Below are positions 17,457-25,591 of a stretch of 64,000 bases of DNA, in pieces (position 1 is the first letter of the stretch; the number at the start of each line of letters is the position of its first letter). The notes below the pieces were generated by a model. It worked only from the letters and a program-made list of their open reading frames with translations. It did no database searches and was not told where the DNA came from. Where the stretch lies: assembly GCA_015058625.1 (NCBI GenBank), contig SVCA01000006.1:62001-126000 (forward strand), in the 5' to 3' direction. A program made the position numbers and the translations under genes. Source of the stretch: Pseudoselenomonas ruminantium. Its GTDB lineage: Bacteria; Bacillota; Negativicutes; Selenomonadales; Selenomonadaceae.

Positions 17457-18032
17457 ATGGGAGAGTATTTAACTTTATTTATCGGCGCAGTTGTGGTCAA
17501 TAACTTCGTGCTGACAAAATTTTTGGGCCTCTGTATCTTCTTCGGTATTTCCAAGAATTTAAGCGCTTCGGTAGGCATGGGCATGGCGGTAACCTCCGTT
17601 ATGACCATGAGTTCCATCCTCGCGTGGATTGTCTACTTCTTCGTCTTGGAACCCTTGGGGCTGACCTTCCTGACAACGATTGTGTTCGTTGTGCTGACCG
17701 CGAGCTTTGTGCAGCTCTTGGAACTGGTCATCAAGAAACAGGCTCCGGCCCTCTACAATATGTGGGGCATTTACCTTTTGCTGATTGCCACCAACTGTAT
17801 CGTGCTGGCGGTGCCCCTGCTCAATGTGGAGAGCAATTACAGCCTCTTAAAGAGCATTGTCTTTGCCATTGGTTCTGGGCTGGGCTTTGCCGTAGCCATC
17901 ATTCTCATGGCATCTTTGCGGGAAAAATTGGTCTATGCGAACGTGCCCAAGCCGTTGCAGGGCATTGGCATTGCCTTTATTCTGGCGGGAATGCTGTCTC
18001 TGGCCTTCCTGGGCTTTGCGGGCATGTTGTGA
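17457..18032 (+). CDS. rnfA: Rnf complex subunit RnfA
   Basis: Integral membrane subunit of Rnf, 191 residues, six helices, paralogous to RnfE with opposite topology. NNFVLTKFLGLCIFFG has the conserved cysteine for the shared Fe-S centre, and NCIVLAVPLL is the matching loop. It begins three bases after the rnfE stop. Confidence 0.96.
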   Translation: MGEYLTLFIGAVVVNNFVLTKFLGLCIFFGISKNLSASVGMGMAVTSVMTMSSILAWIVYFFVLEPLGLTFLTTIVFVVLTASFVQLLELVIKKQAPALYNMWGIYLLLIATNCIVLAVPLLNVESNYSLLKSIVFAIGSGLGFAVAIILMASLREKLVYANVPKPLQGIGIAFILAGMLSLAFLGFAGML

Positions 18033-18042
18033 GGTGTAGCAA

Positions 18043-18873
18043 ATGGAAAAAGCAATGATGATTATCGTCGTGCTGGTCGGTGTCGGTCTGTTCTTCGGCA
18101 TTGTACTCGCACTGGCGGATAAGAAATTCTATATGGCGGTGAATCCGCTGATTAACGAGGTGGAGGAAATCCTTCCCAAAGGGCAGTGCGGTGCCTGCGG
18201 TTTTGCGGGTTGTGCCAAATATGCCGAGGCTGTGGTCGAAGACCCTAGTGTTGCACCGAACCTCTGCGTGCCGGGCAAGGCGGCAGTGGCGGCCAAAGTG
18301 GCTGAACTTACAGGTAAGAAAGCCGAAGTGACCGAGCCTAAGTATGCCACGCTCAAATGCCGCGGTACGAAAACCGCGGCCGCCATGGCAGCCCACTATG
18401 AGGGGGTGCCGGACTGTGCGGCGGCCAAACTCATTCAGGGAGGCCCCAAGGGCTGCAAGTTTGGCTGTATCGGTTTTGGCAACTGCGTCAAGGCCTGTCC
18501 CTTTGGCGCTATGAGCATGGGGGCAGATGGCCTGCCTGTGGTGGACAAGGATATCTGCACGGGCTGTGGCAAGTGCGTATCAACCTGCCCGCAGGCCATC
18601 CTGACGCTCAAGACGTTCAACGAGCCTGTGGAAGTGCTCTGCAGTTCCCACGATAAAGGCCCGGCAGCCAAGAAACTCTGCCAGAACGCCTGCATCGGCT
18701 GCGGCCTCTGCATGCGGAATTGCAGTCATGGGGCGATTAAGATTGACAATTTTGTAGCCGTTGTGGATGGCAGCAAGTGCGCCGAATGTGCGGAGCCGAC
18801 TTGCCTGGCTAAGTGTCCGACTGGGGCGATAAAGTCTGTTATAGATGTAACCGTAGCACAAAAGACGGCGTAA
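18043..18873 (+). CDS. rnfB: Rnf complex subunit RnfB
   Basis: Ferredoxin-accepting subunit of Rnf, 276 residues. An N-terminal membrane anchor (about 3-25) is followed by a Fe-S domain with GQCGACGFAGCAKYAEAV, then clusters CIGFGNCVKACPFG, CTGCGKCVSTCPQ, CIGCGLCMRNCSHG and CAECAEPTCLAKCPTG. That is the longer, multi-cluster RnfB form of strict anaerobes. It closes the operon and is followed within 15 bp by hairpin element B. Confidence 0.96.
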   Translation: MEKAMMIIVVLVGVGLFFGIVLALADKKFYMAVNPLINEVEEILPKGQCGACGFAGCAKYAEAVVEDPSVAPNLCVPGKAAVAAKVAELTGKKAEVTEPKYATLKCRGTKTAAAMAAHYEGVPDCAAAKLIQGGPKGCKFGCIGFGNCVKACPFGAMSMGADGLPVVDKDICTGCGKCVSTCPQAILTLKTFNEPVEVLCSSHDKGPAAKKLCQNACIGCGLCMRNCSHGAIKIDNFVAVVDGSKCAECAEPTCLAKCPTGAIKSVIDVTVAQKTA

Positions 18874-18883
18874 AAGCAGCACC

Positions 18884-19064
18884 GCGCCAGCCATTGTGCC
18901 CTTTCGTTCAGACCGCTGGCTAAAAGAAAAATTTTCCATGATATATGGGTAAGCACCTAAACTCACTTCGTTCAGACAAAGGTGCTTACCCATATTTTAG
19001 TAGAGGGAAAATTTTTCTTTCTTAACGCCAGCTGCCAGACGCTGCAGTGCACAATGGCTGGCGC
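18884..19064. repeat. Nested hairpin element B with conserved loop
   Basis: Three nested arm pairs: outer 16 bp perfect (18884-18899 with 19049-19064), middle 12 bp (18926-18937 with 19006-19017) and inner 16 bp (18943-18958 with 18980-18995). The 21-nt loop 18959-18979 starts aaactcacttcgttcagac. It fills most of the gap after rnfB. The gap 18874-19177 shows nothing else. Confidence 0.9.
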
Positions 19065-19177
19065 TCCGTTGCTTTGTCGGACGTGTTTTGCTCATCACTG
19101 TGATTGGCTCACGGTTTTTTGTCCGGGTATTTGCTATAGTGATGGCAAAGAGATTGGTTTTGGAGGGAGTGTTTTCC

Positions 19178-20050
19178 ATGTCTAAGGTTTTGATAATTGG
19201 CTCCGGGCCTGCGGGAGTGTCGGCGGCTCTTTATGCCCGTCGTGGCGGGGCGGAGGTTACGGTGCTTAGCAAGGGGCTGGAGCTTAGTGGACTGGCTAAG
19301 GCGGAGAAGATTGAAAACTATTACGGGCTGGCGGAGCCGGTTTCGGGGGCGGAGCTTTATGCCCGGGGGATTGAGGGCGCACGGAAAATTGGCGTGGAGT
19401 TTGTGGAAGATGAACTGCTTTCGCTGATGTTCAATGATTCCTTTACCGGCTTTCAGGTGACGGGGAAGGAGCAGGCGTTTGAGGCGGATGCGGTGATTGT
19501 AGCCACAGGCGCTTCCCGTCAGTCGCTCAATGTACCGGGCGTGAAAGAATTTGCAGGCAAGGGCGTGAGTTACTGTGCCACCTGCGATGCGTTCTTTTAT
19601 CGGGGCAAGACCGTGGCTGTGGTGGGTGCAGGCGTTTATGCCCTGCATGAAGCGCAGGCGCTGCTGCCGCATGCGGCGCAGGTTTATTTGCTGACCGATG
19701 GTGCAGAGTTGTCAGCGGAAGTGCCACCGGAAATCAAAGTGCGGAACGAAAAAATCGCCGCCATAGAAGGCGGCGAGCGGGTGGAGAAAATTGTCTTTGC
19801 CGATGGCAAAGAGTTAAAGCTGGATGGCGTATTTATGGCCTTGGGCACGGCCGGCAGTACCGCCATTGCCAAAAAAATCGGTGCCCAGCTTGACGGCAAC
19901 AACATCAAAATAGATGCCCATGGCGCTACAAATGTACCGGGGCTCTTTGCGGCAGGCGATTGTACCGGCGGGCTGCTGCAGATTGCCAAGGCGGTGTATC
20001 AGGGCGCTGAGGCAGGACTGGCGGCAGTAAAATATCTGCGGGCTAAATAG
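19178..20050 (+). CDS. Thioredoxin-reductase-like flavoprotein without a clear NADPH site
   Basis: A 290-residue FAD protein of the thioredoxin reductase family: FAD motif IGSGPAGVSAALYA at the start, redox pair CATC at 133-136, and the C-terminal GLFAAGDCTGG. In ordinary TrxB the second nucleotide site reads GGGDSA with a following HRRxxxR; here the matching stretch is GAGVYALHEA and no HRRxxxR is present. This is the pattern of the ferredoxin-dependent or other non-NADPH thioredoxin reductases described in Clostridia. ATG 19178 has GGAGGGAG upstream. Its end overlaps the convergent thiD by 8 bases. The electron donor is inference. Confidence 0.8.
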   Translation: MSKVLIIGSGPAGVSAALYARRGGAEVTVLSKGLELSGLAKAEKIENYYGLAEPVSGAELYARGIEGARKIGVEFVEDELLSLMFNDSFTGFQVTGKEQAFEADAVIVATGASRQSLNVPGVKEFAGKGVSYCATCDAFFYRGKTVAVVGAGVYALHEAQALLPHAAQVYLLTDGAELSAEVPPEIKVRNEKIAAIEGGERVEKIVFADGKELKLDGVFMALGTAGSTAIAKKIGAQLDGNNIKIDAHGATNVPGLFAAGDCTGGLLQIAKAVYQGAEAGLAAVKYLRAK

Positions 20051-20840
20051 CCCAGCCGTGGTGCAGTGGCCCTGCGCCATGGCCAAGATTGAGGCCGGCC
20101 TGCAGGGCACCCGTGATATAGGCTTTGGCCTTCTTTACGGCAGTAGTTAAGTCTTGCCCTTTTGCCAGATTGCTGGCAATGGCAGAGGACAGAGTACAGC
20201 CGGTGCCGTGGGTATTGGGATTGGCGATATGTTCGCCTTTCAGCCAGAGAGGGCCGTCTGCGGTATAGAGCAGGTCGTCCGCATCCAAGTGGCGGTGGCC
20301 GCCTTTGCAGAGCACATTGCAGCCGTAAGTTTCGTAAAGTTTTTGAGCGGCGAGTATCATATCTTCATGGCTCTTGATTTCCATAGCGGCCAAAACCTCA
20401 GCTTCCATAAGATTGGGCGTAATGACTGTGGCCAGCGGCAGAAGTTGTTCCTTCAATGCCGAGATGGCGTCTTCATTCAGCAGTCTGGCCCCACTGGTGG
20501 CGACCATTACCGGGTCAATCACGATATTTTTCGCCTGATACTGCTTGAGCTTGGCGGCGATAACTTCAATCAGTTCGCTGTCAAAGACCATGCCCGTCTT
20601 GACGGCATCCGGGAAAATATCGGTAAAAACGCTGTCTAATTGTGCGGCCAGCATTTCCGGAGCAGTTCGAACAACTGCTGTGACGCCTGTGGTATTTTGC
20701 GCGGTCAGGGCGGTGATGGCGCTCATGCCGTAAACACCGCTCGCCAGCATGGTCTTGAGGTCAGCCTGAATGCCTGCGCCGCCGCTGGAGTCGCTGCCAG
20801 CAATGGTCAGTACGGTTTTGAGTTCGCATTTTTTTACCAT
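20043..20840 (-). CDS. thiD: Hydroxymethylpyrimidine/phosphomethylpyrimidine kinase ThiD
   Basis: Phosphorylates HMP and HMP-P for thiamine pyrophosphate synthesis. The 265-residue ribokinase-fold protein has TIAGSDSSGGAGIQADLKT at the N-terminus, the VIDPVMVATSGA segment and the GTGCTLSSAIASNLAKG anion hole near the C-terminus. The ATG has AAAGGAG eight bases upstream. It is the last gene of the thiM-thiE-thiD operon under the TPP riboswitch at 22376-22478. Confidence 0.96.
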   Translation of the reverse strand: MVKKCELKTVLTIAGSDSSGGAGIQADLKTMLASGVYGMSAITALTAQNTTGVTAVVRTAPEMLAAQLDSVFTDIFPDAVKTGMVFDSELIEVIAAKLKQYQAKNIVIDPVMVATSGARLLNEDAISALKEQLLPLATVITPNLMEAEVLAAMEIKSHEDMILAAQKLYETYGCNVLCKGGHRHLDADDLLYTADGPLWLKGEHIANPNTHGTGCTLSSAIASNLAKGQDLTTAVKKAKAYITGALQAGLNLGHGAGPLHHGWAI

Positions 20841-20842
20841 GA

Positions 20843-21487
20843 TTAAAACTCCTTTACCATAAGCTGTCGCAGATTCGCGGCGGCTTTTTTGATGTCATCC
20901 TGAGCAAAGATGGCTGACACCACGGCGGCGCCGGCAATTCCCGTGCCGGATAATTCGGCGATATTATCTGCGTTAATGCCGCCGATGGCCACCACGGGAA
21001 TATCCACGGCGGCGGTAATGGCTTTCAGTGTATCAAGAGGGACCTCGACGGCATCTGTTTTTGTGCCGGTGGGAAACACCGCACCCACGCCTAAATAATC
21101 GGCGCCATCCCGGCAAGCGGCGATGGCTTGCTCGACAGTCTGTGCCGATACGCCGAGAATTTTATCCGGGCTCAAAAGTTTACGGGCCTTGGCGGCGGGC
21201 ATATCGTTCTGCCCGATATGGAGGCCGTCGGCATCACAGGCCAGCGCAATGTCCAGATTATCGTCCACGATAAAGGGAACATGATAGCTTTGGCAGAGTG
21301 ATTTTATTGCCTTGGCAGTGCGCAGAAATTCATCAAAGGGCAGATGCTTTTCCCGCAGCTGCACGCAGGTTACACCGCCTGCCAAGGCTTTTTCGACTGC
21401 TTCGGCAAGGGAGCCGTCCTTCAGCCAGCGGCTGTCGGTGACGGCATAGAGTTGCAAATCGTTAACGGCAATATTAGCTGATTTCAT
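20843..21487 (-). CDS. thiE: Thiamine phosphate synthase ThiE
   Basis: Joins HMP-PP and thiazole phosphate to give thiamine phosphate. The 214-residue TIM-barrel protein has LYAVTDSRWL, CVQLREK, FIVDDNLDIALACDADGLHIGQND and the C-terminal VAIGGINADN with phosphate-binding glycines. Start ATG follows GGGGG. It overlaps the end of thiM by 14 bases and ends 2 bases before thiD. Confidence 0.96.
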   Translation of the reverse strand: MKSANIAVNDLQLYAVTDSRWLKDGSLAEAVEKALAGGVTCVQLREKHLPFDEFLRTAKAIKSLCQSYHVPFIVDDNLDIALACDADGLHIGQNDMPAAKARKLLSPDKILGVSAQTVEQAIAACRDGADYLGVGAVFPTGTKTDAVEVPLDTLKAITAAVDIPVVAIGGINADNIAELSGTGIAGAAVVSAIFAQDDIKKAAANLRQLMVKEF

Positions 21488-22292
21488 ACTTTGCCCCCTT
21501 TGTCAGTTCCTCAGCCGTCAGGTGACAGATGGCGTCGATAATGCGGTTGCGGTAGGTGGCATTGCCTTCGTGAGGAAGAAGGTGCTTATGGGCAATCTCA
21601 CCGGCCAGCCCCATAGCCATTACGGCAACTGCGGCGGCTTCTAAAGGCTTTGCGGGACTGGCGGCAATGCAGGCGGCAACGAGCGCCGAGCACTGGCAGC
21701 CGGTGCCCGTGATGCGGCTCATTTCTGGATGGCCGTTGTGGATAATATAGCATTGTTTGGTGTCAGCGACCAAATCAATGGCACCCGTGATGGCCACAAT
21801 GGTGTTTAACTTTTGGGCAGCCTGCTTGGCAAATTCGCAGGAATGGTCAAGGTTTTCTTCGGTTACGCAGTCCACAGTGGCGGCATCTACGCCCTTAGTG
21901 TTGCCTGTGCCATGAATCAAAGTTTTGATTTCCGAGATATTGCCCCGCACGCAGGTGATGCTGTCCGTCTGTAAGATATCGAGAGCAGTCTGCGTCCGCA
22001 GTTTGGTGGCACCGGCTCCCACCGGGTCGAGGACAACCGGATGGTTTAATTCCTTTGCCTTGCGGGCGGCGCTCAGCATGGCCGGGATGGTGCGCTGATT
22101 GAGCGTGCCGATATTCAAACATAGCCCTGCGGCCAGTTGCGTGATTTCGGCTGCTTCTTCCACATCATCTGCCATAACGGGGCTGGCTCCGCAGGCCAGT
22201 GTGATATTGGCCACATCATTTACCGTCACATAGTTGGTAATGTGGTGAATCAGCGGCGCAGTCTTGCGAATGTTTTCCCAGATGTTAAACAA
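21474..22292 (-). CDS. thiM: Hydroxyethylthiazole kinase ThiM
   Basis: Salvages thiazole by phosphorylation. The 272-residue protein has HHITNYVTVNDVANITLACGASPVMAD, VLDPVGAGAT and GTGCQCSALVAA typical of ThiM. The start is TTG at 22290-22292 with GGAGG seven bases upstream. First gene of the thiMED operon, about 40 bases after the riboswitch terminator. No thiazole synthesis genes are near, in keeping with a salvage set. Confidence 0.95.
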   Translation of the reverse strand: MFNIWENIRKTAPLIHHITNYVTVNDVANITLACGASPVMADDVEEAAEITQLAAGLCLNIGTLNQRTIPAMLSAARKAKELNHPVVLDPVGAGATKLRTQTALDILQTDSITCVRGNISEIKTLIHGTGNTKGVDAATVDCVTEENLDHSCEFAKQAAQKLNTIVAITGAIDLVADTKQCYIIHNGHPEMSRITGTGCQCSALVAACIAASPAKPLEAAAVAVMAMGLAGEIAHKHLLPHEGNATYRNRIIDAICHLTAEELTKGAKYEIS

Positions 22293-22330
22293 ATCAATTC
22301 CTCCTTCAAGTGGAGGGAAAAGGGCAAACG

Positions 22331-22359
22331 AAAAGGACTATCCAATTTTGGATAGTCCC
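22331..22359 (-). terminator. Terminator of the thiM TPP riboswitch
   Basis: A 10-bp stem (22335-22344 with 22349-22358) is followed on the minus strand by TTTTCGTTT. It lies between aptamer and thiM, as expected for an expression platform that ends transcription when TPP binds. Confidence 0.85.
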
Positions 22360-22375
22360 GAAAAAACGTTATTCC

Positions 22376-22478
22376 TACTTCCCTACGTTGGCATTATCCA
22401 AATCAGGTGCGGAACTGTGTACAGTTCCTACGGTCGAAGTGCATAACTTCCTCTCAGCCCGTCTGCGAGCTCCCGTGT
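22376..22478 (-). promoter_or_regulatory. TPP riboswitch upstream of thiMED
   Basis: On the minus strand the thi-box is clear: gacgggctgagagg near the 5' end and acctgatttggataatgcca, then acgtaggga near the 3' end. Compared with the thiC riboswitch at 32980 it has an extra 20-nt hairpin (ggaactgt/acagttcc, 22411-22430 region) in the P3 arm. Confidence 0.95.
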
Positions 22479-22496
22479 ATGTGATTGTTATCTTTT

Positions 22497-22525
22497 ACTT
22501 TAGCTGTTACGTGCTGGTTTGTCAA
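22497..22525 (-). promoter_or_regulatory. Promoter of thiMED
   Basis: Minus strand: TTGACA (22525-22520), 17-base spacer, TAAAGT (22502-22497), some 20 bases before the riboswitch. Confidence 0.7.
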
Positions 22526-22576
22526 TGGGCTTATCTTTGGGGGCGGGAATTGCGTTCGCAGTTAGAACTCTGCCGC

Positions 22577-22605
22577 TTGTTGTGGCGGTGTTTTACTGTT
22601 ACAAT
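22577..22605 (+). promoter_or_regulatory. Promoter of the lacI-type gene
   Basis: TTGTTG (22577-22582), 17-base spacer and TACAAT (22600-22605). Transcription would start near 22612, about 28 bases before the ATG. Confidence 0.55.
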
Positions 22606-22639
22606 AATTAGCAGAAAGATATTGTCAGCAGGAGGAGCA

Positions 22640-23614
22640 ATGGTCAGGATTAAGGATGTAGCCAGGGAAGCTGGCGTGGCACCGAGTACGGTGTCGCTTG
22701 TGATGAATAAAAAAGGCTATGTATCAGAGGAAACCCGCCGTAAGGTGGAAGCGGCCATGAAAAAATTGCACTATGTGCCCAGTGGCGTGGCCCGTAGTCT
22801 ATCATTGAACCGGACCAATACCATCGGGGTTATTATGCCTTCGGCGGCCCATCCCTTTTTTGGTGAGCTCATTGGTGAACTGGAAACGGCGTTGTATAAT
22901 GCCGGGTATAAGATGGTGCTTTGCTGCACGCATGCCAAAGATAACGCTGAACGTCATTTTGTGGAAATGCTGAAACGGCGCAATATGGATGGGATTATCA
23001 TGGGCGCGCATTCTCTGGATGAAGGGCTTTATGACAATCTTGAGCGGCCGGTGGTAGCTTTTGACCGTTACTTGAATGACTGTATCCCCATTGTGCATTG
23101 TGACCATTGTCAGGGCGGAAAACTAGCGGCGGAGGTTTTTTTGCGGCACAGCTGCCGTCACGTAGTGGAAATTGTGGGCAGCAGCATTATGAAAACACCC
23201 GCGGATGACTATCATCGGGTGGCAGCGGAAATTCTGACCAGTCAGGGCGTGAAGGTTGACCGGATTGAAAGACCGTGGAATGAACCGTCCTATGCAAGTT
23301 TTATGCAGATAGCCCGGCAGCTGTTTGCTGACTATCCAGATGCTGATGGAATTTTGGGGGCAGACCTTTCCGTATCGGCCTGCCTTTATGTGGCGCAGGA
23401 GAGGGGACTGCGGGTGCCGGAGGATGTAAAACTGCTGGCCTATGATGGTACGCTGATTACGCAGATGGGAACACAGCCCCTTACGGCCATTCGCCAGCCG
23501 ATAAAGGAGCTGGCAGAGTTGACCGTATGTAAGCTCATTGCCATGATTAAAGGCGAACAGGATTCACAGCCGTGGATGATTGCCCCCACGTTTCAGCCAG
23601 GGGCTACTTGTTGA
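22640..23614 (+). CDS. LacI-family transcriptional regulator
   Basis: A 324-residue regulator with the N-terminal LacI helix-turn-helix and hinge (VRIKDVAREAGVAPSTVSLVMN, then YVPSGVARSL) and a periplasmic-binding-like effector domain (about 60-324). The ATG at 22640 has GGAGGAG upstream; a longer open frame reaching back to 22310 runs through the riboswitch region and is not used. A perfect 22-bp palindrome of LacI type lies 58 bp after its stop (23672-23693), a likely target. The sugar or nucleoside it senses is unknown. Confidence 0.92.
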   Translation: MVRIKDVAREAGVAPSTVSLVMNKKGYVSEETRRKVEAAMKKLHYVPSGVARSLSLNRTNTIGVIMPSAAHPFFGELIGELETALYNAGYKMVLCCTHAKDNAERHFVEMLKRRNMDGIIMGAHSLDEGLYDNLERPVVAFDRYLNDCIPIVHCDHCQGGKLAAEVFLRHSCRHVVEIVGSSIMKTPADDYHRVAAEILTSQGVKVDRIERPWNEPSYASFMQIARQLFADYPDADGILGADLSVSACLYVAQERGLRVPEDVKLLAYDGTLITQMGTQPLTAIRQPIKELAELTVCKLIAMIKGEQDSQPWMIAPTFQPGATC

Positions 23615-23639
23615 AGCCGCTGGCTAAAGGCAAAAATTC

Positions 23640-23693
23640 TTGACAAACAGACAGGTGATGTTATAATAATATTTATCGAACCGGTTCGATAAA
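23640..23693 (+). promoter_or_regulatory. Strong promoter overlapped by a LacI-type operator
   Basis: TTGACA (23640-23645), 16-base spacer and TATAAT (23662-23667), with a perfect 22-bp palindrome at 23672-23693 (core ATCGAACCGGTTCGAT) covering the expected start site near 23674. A second, weaker GAACTGGTTC follows at 23697-23706. Central CG and this placement are typical of LacI-family repression. Confidence 0.8.
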
Positions 23694-23931
23694 CTAGAAC
23701 TGGTTCTTCTCGGCAGCTTCACCCTTTACAGGTCAGGAGCTTTAATCCCCTTTGAAATAAGTGCTGATTGTAAATAGTTTTAGTGACAACCGGTTATCCC
23801 CATTCCGGATACAGCTTCCCCAGCTGAAAAATAAAACATCTAAATCTATTACCTGACAACAAGAAGAACTTTATTTCAACGTAAAACAGGCTGGCTATAA
23901 GTACTCGCTTATAGTCAGCCTGCTTTTTTTA
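23674..23931 (+). ncRNA. Candidate LacI-controlled non-coding transcript
   Basis: From the promoter at 23640-23667 to the terminator at 23885-23931 there is a run of about 250 bases with no usable frame on the plus strand: no ATG before the terminator, and GTG or TTG codons stop at once. The next gene, dcuC, points the other way. A small cagct/agctg hairpin lies near 23812-23826. It may be a regulatory RNA or the leader of a lost gene. Confidence 0.45.
23885..23931. terminator. Bidirectional terminator between the LacI-controlled transcript and dcuC
   Basis: A 15-bp stem with one G-T pair (23887-23901 with 23908-23922) is followed by T7 on the plus strand. It lies just past the dcuC stop on the minus strand. 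Confidence 0.85.
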
Positions 23932-23934
23932 TGT

Positions 23935-25320
23935 TTAGAAGAACAATATCAGCGTCACCGCGATATTCACTACAGTAGCCACGGCTACCGGGATGAAGGT
24001 GCGCTTAGCCAAATCCATGGGGGAGAGGCCTGCAGCACCGGCCACGACAATCATGACGGCGGCGATTGGTGAGAGGGAACGTGCCAGATTGGACACGAAG
24101 TTCATGGGCAGCACCAAAAGCACTGGCGCAATGCCAGAGAGCGCGGCCACTTTCGGTGCCAAAGGTACGAAGGCAAAGAAGGTGGCGTTGCCGCTGCCGG
24201 TGATGAGGGTGGCGGCGATGATGATGGCAACAAAGACGAACATCATGCCGATACCGCCAAAGCCAGCGTTTTGGGCACTGGTAATCAGCGTGTCAATGGC
24301 ACCGAGGGAGATAAGACCCTTGGAGAAGGTTTCGGCAGCGACAACGAGGGTCACTACCGTAGCCATCTGCAGGCCCATGCCGTTCCAGAAAGCGCCGATA
24401 TCCTTGCAGGCTTTGAGGCCGTTGCGATGGCGCAGGAATTCAATGAGCATGGTCAGGAAAATACTGATTAAGGTAGCCAGGTTGATGTCCATCTTAATGC
24501 CGGTATTTTCATTGAGGCCGAAGAATAACACCAGAATCAGCGGCAGCATGGGGAGCAGGGCATAGAAGGAAGGAACCACAGGCGCTTCCTGTGCTTTGGC
24601 CTGTTCGGCAGTTACGGCAGCAGATACATCCTTGCCTGCCATTTCGTCTGGATTCTTGACATCAAGATGTTTCTGGACAAAGAAGTGACTGATGGCCAGC
24701 GCCGCAATGGTGCACAGACCGACCGGTACCTGATACTGCATAAAGTAGGGCACAATCTCCATGCCGATGAGTTCTGCGGCAAAGATATTGTCGGCACCAG
24801 CAGGGCCCCAGCCGGGAGCGGAAGTGGTCGCGATGACGGCGCAGGCGGCGATGCGGCTGACGCCTAAGCGCACCAATACTGGATACATGGTCACCATGAG
24901 CAAGAGGCCAAAGCCTGATGCCGAGCTGATGAACATGGCGAGGAAGTTGCCGAGTACAGAAGTCAGAGCCAGCACCATATAGGGATGGCCGAGTTTTTTC
25001 AAGGGCTTGATGGCGATGCGTACCAAAGCGGTGCTGGCGCCGATACTGTCCATATACTTGGAAAAACCGCCAATCAGCATGATAATCATGCCGAGTTTGG
25101 CCGCGCGGCTGCTAAAGGCCAAACTGATGGACTGAATGATATCCAGCCAGGGTGAGCCGGTGGACTGCTTGGCCGGGAGAATTTCGCCCAGACCCAAGAC
25201 GAGGGTCAGCACCATCATCACGATACCGGCGGTAAAGAGTACAGGCTGCGCCGGGTACTTTTTGAGCACAAAGCGGGCAACCCAGGCCACCACCACGATG
25301 GCAATGAGAAGACCTAACAT
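23935..25320 (-). CDS. dcuC: DcuC-family C4-dicarboxylate carrier
   Basis: Membrane carrier of the DcuC family, which exchanges or exports succinate, fumarate or related acids in anaerobes. It has 461 residues, the same length as E. coli DcuC, with about 12 helices and family motifs such as ATTSAPGWGPAGADNIFAAEL and ITGSGNATFFAFVPLAPK. The ATG has GGAGG seven bases upstream. It is divergent from a TetR regulator with a 271-bp A+T-rich gap, which suggests control by that regulator. Confidence 0.85.
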   Translation of the reverse strand: MLGLLIAIVVVAWVARFVLKKYPAQPVLFTAGIVMMVLTLVLGLGEILPAKQSTGSPWLDIIQSISLAFSSRAAKLGMIIMLIGGFSKYMDSIGASTALVRIAIKPLKKLGHPYMVLALTSVLGNFLAMFISSASGFGLLLMVTMYPVLVRLGVSRIAACAVIATTSAPGWGPAGADNIFAAELIGMEIVPYFMQYQVPVGLCTIAALAISHFFVQKHLDVKNPDEMAGKDVSAAVTAEQAKAQEAPVVPSFYALLPMLPLILVLFFGLNENTGIKMDINLATLISIFLTMLIEFLRHRNGLKACKDIGAFWNGMGLQMATVVTLVVAAETFSKGLISLGAIDTLITSAQNAGFGGIGMMFVFVAIIIAATLITGSGNATFFAFVPLAPKVAALSGIAPVLLVLPMNFVSNLARSLSPIAAVMIVVAGAAGLSPMDLAKRTFIPVAVATVVNIAVTLILFF

Positions 25321-25591
25321 AATAAAACCTCCAAAGTTAGCAACGTTACAATCGTTTTGCTTGACTGTGTACGCTGTTGATATAATATTGTATTATCTAA
25401 ACTTATCGCAAGATAATAATTAATAATACATAATTATCATACAATATGTTTTACCCTGTCGCAAGAGGGATTTTTGTGGATGTAGGATTGTACAAAAATA
25501 TGAATCAAATTCATTTTTTCCTTCACACGCCAGACTTTTTTCGATATAATAGAAAACAGAATGAAATACATATGAACGGGGCGATGCGATT

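Noticed and set aside
22310..22639. N-terminal extension of the LacI gene
   Set aside because: It would cross the TPP riboswitch and thiM promoter; the ATG at 22640 has a good ribosome site and begins the normal LacI helix-turn-helix.
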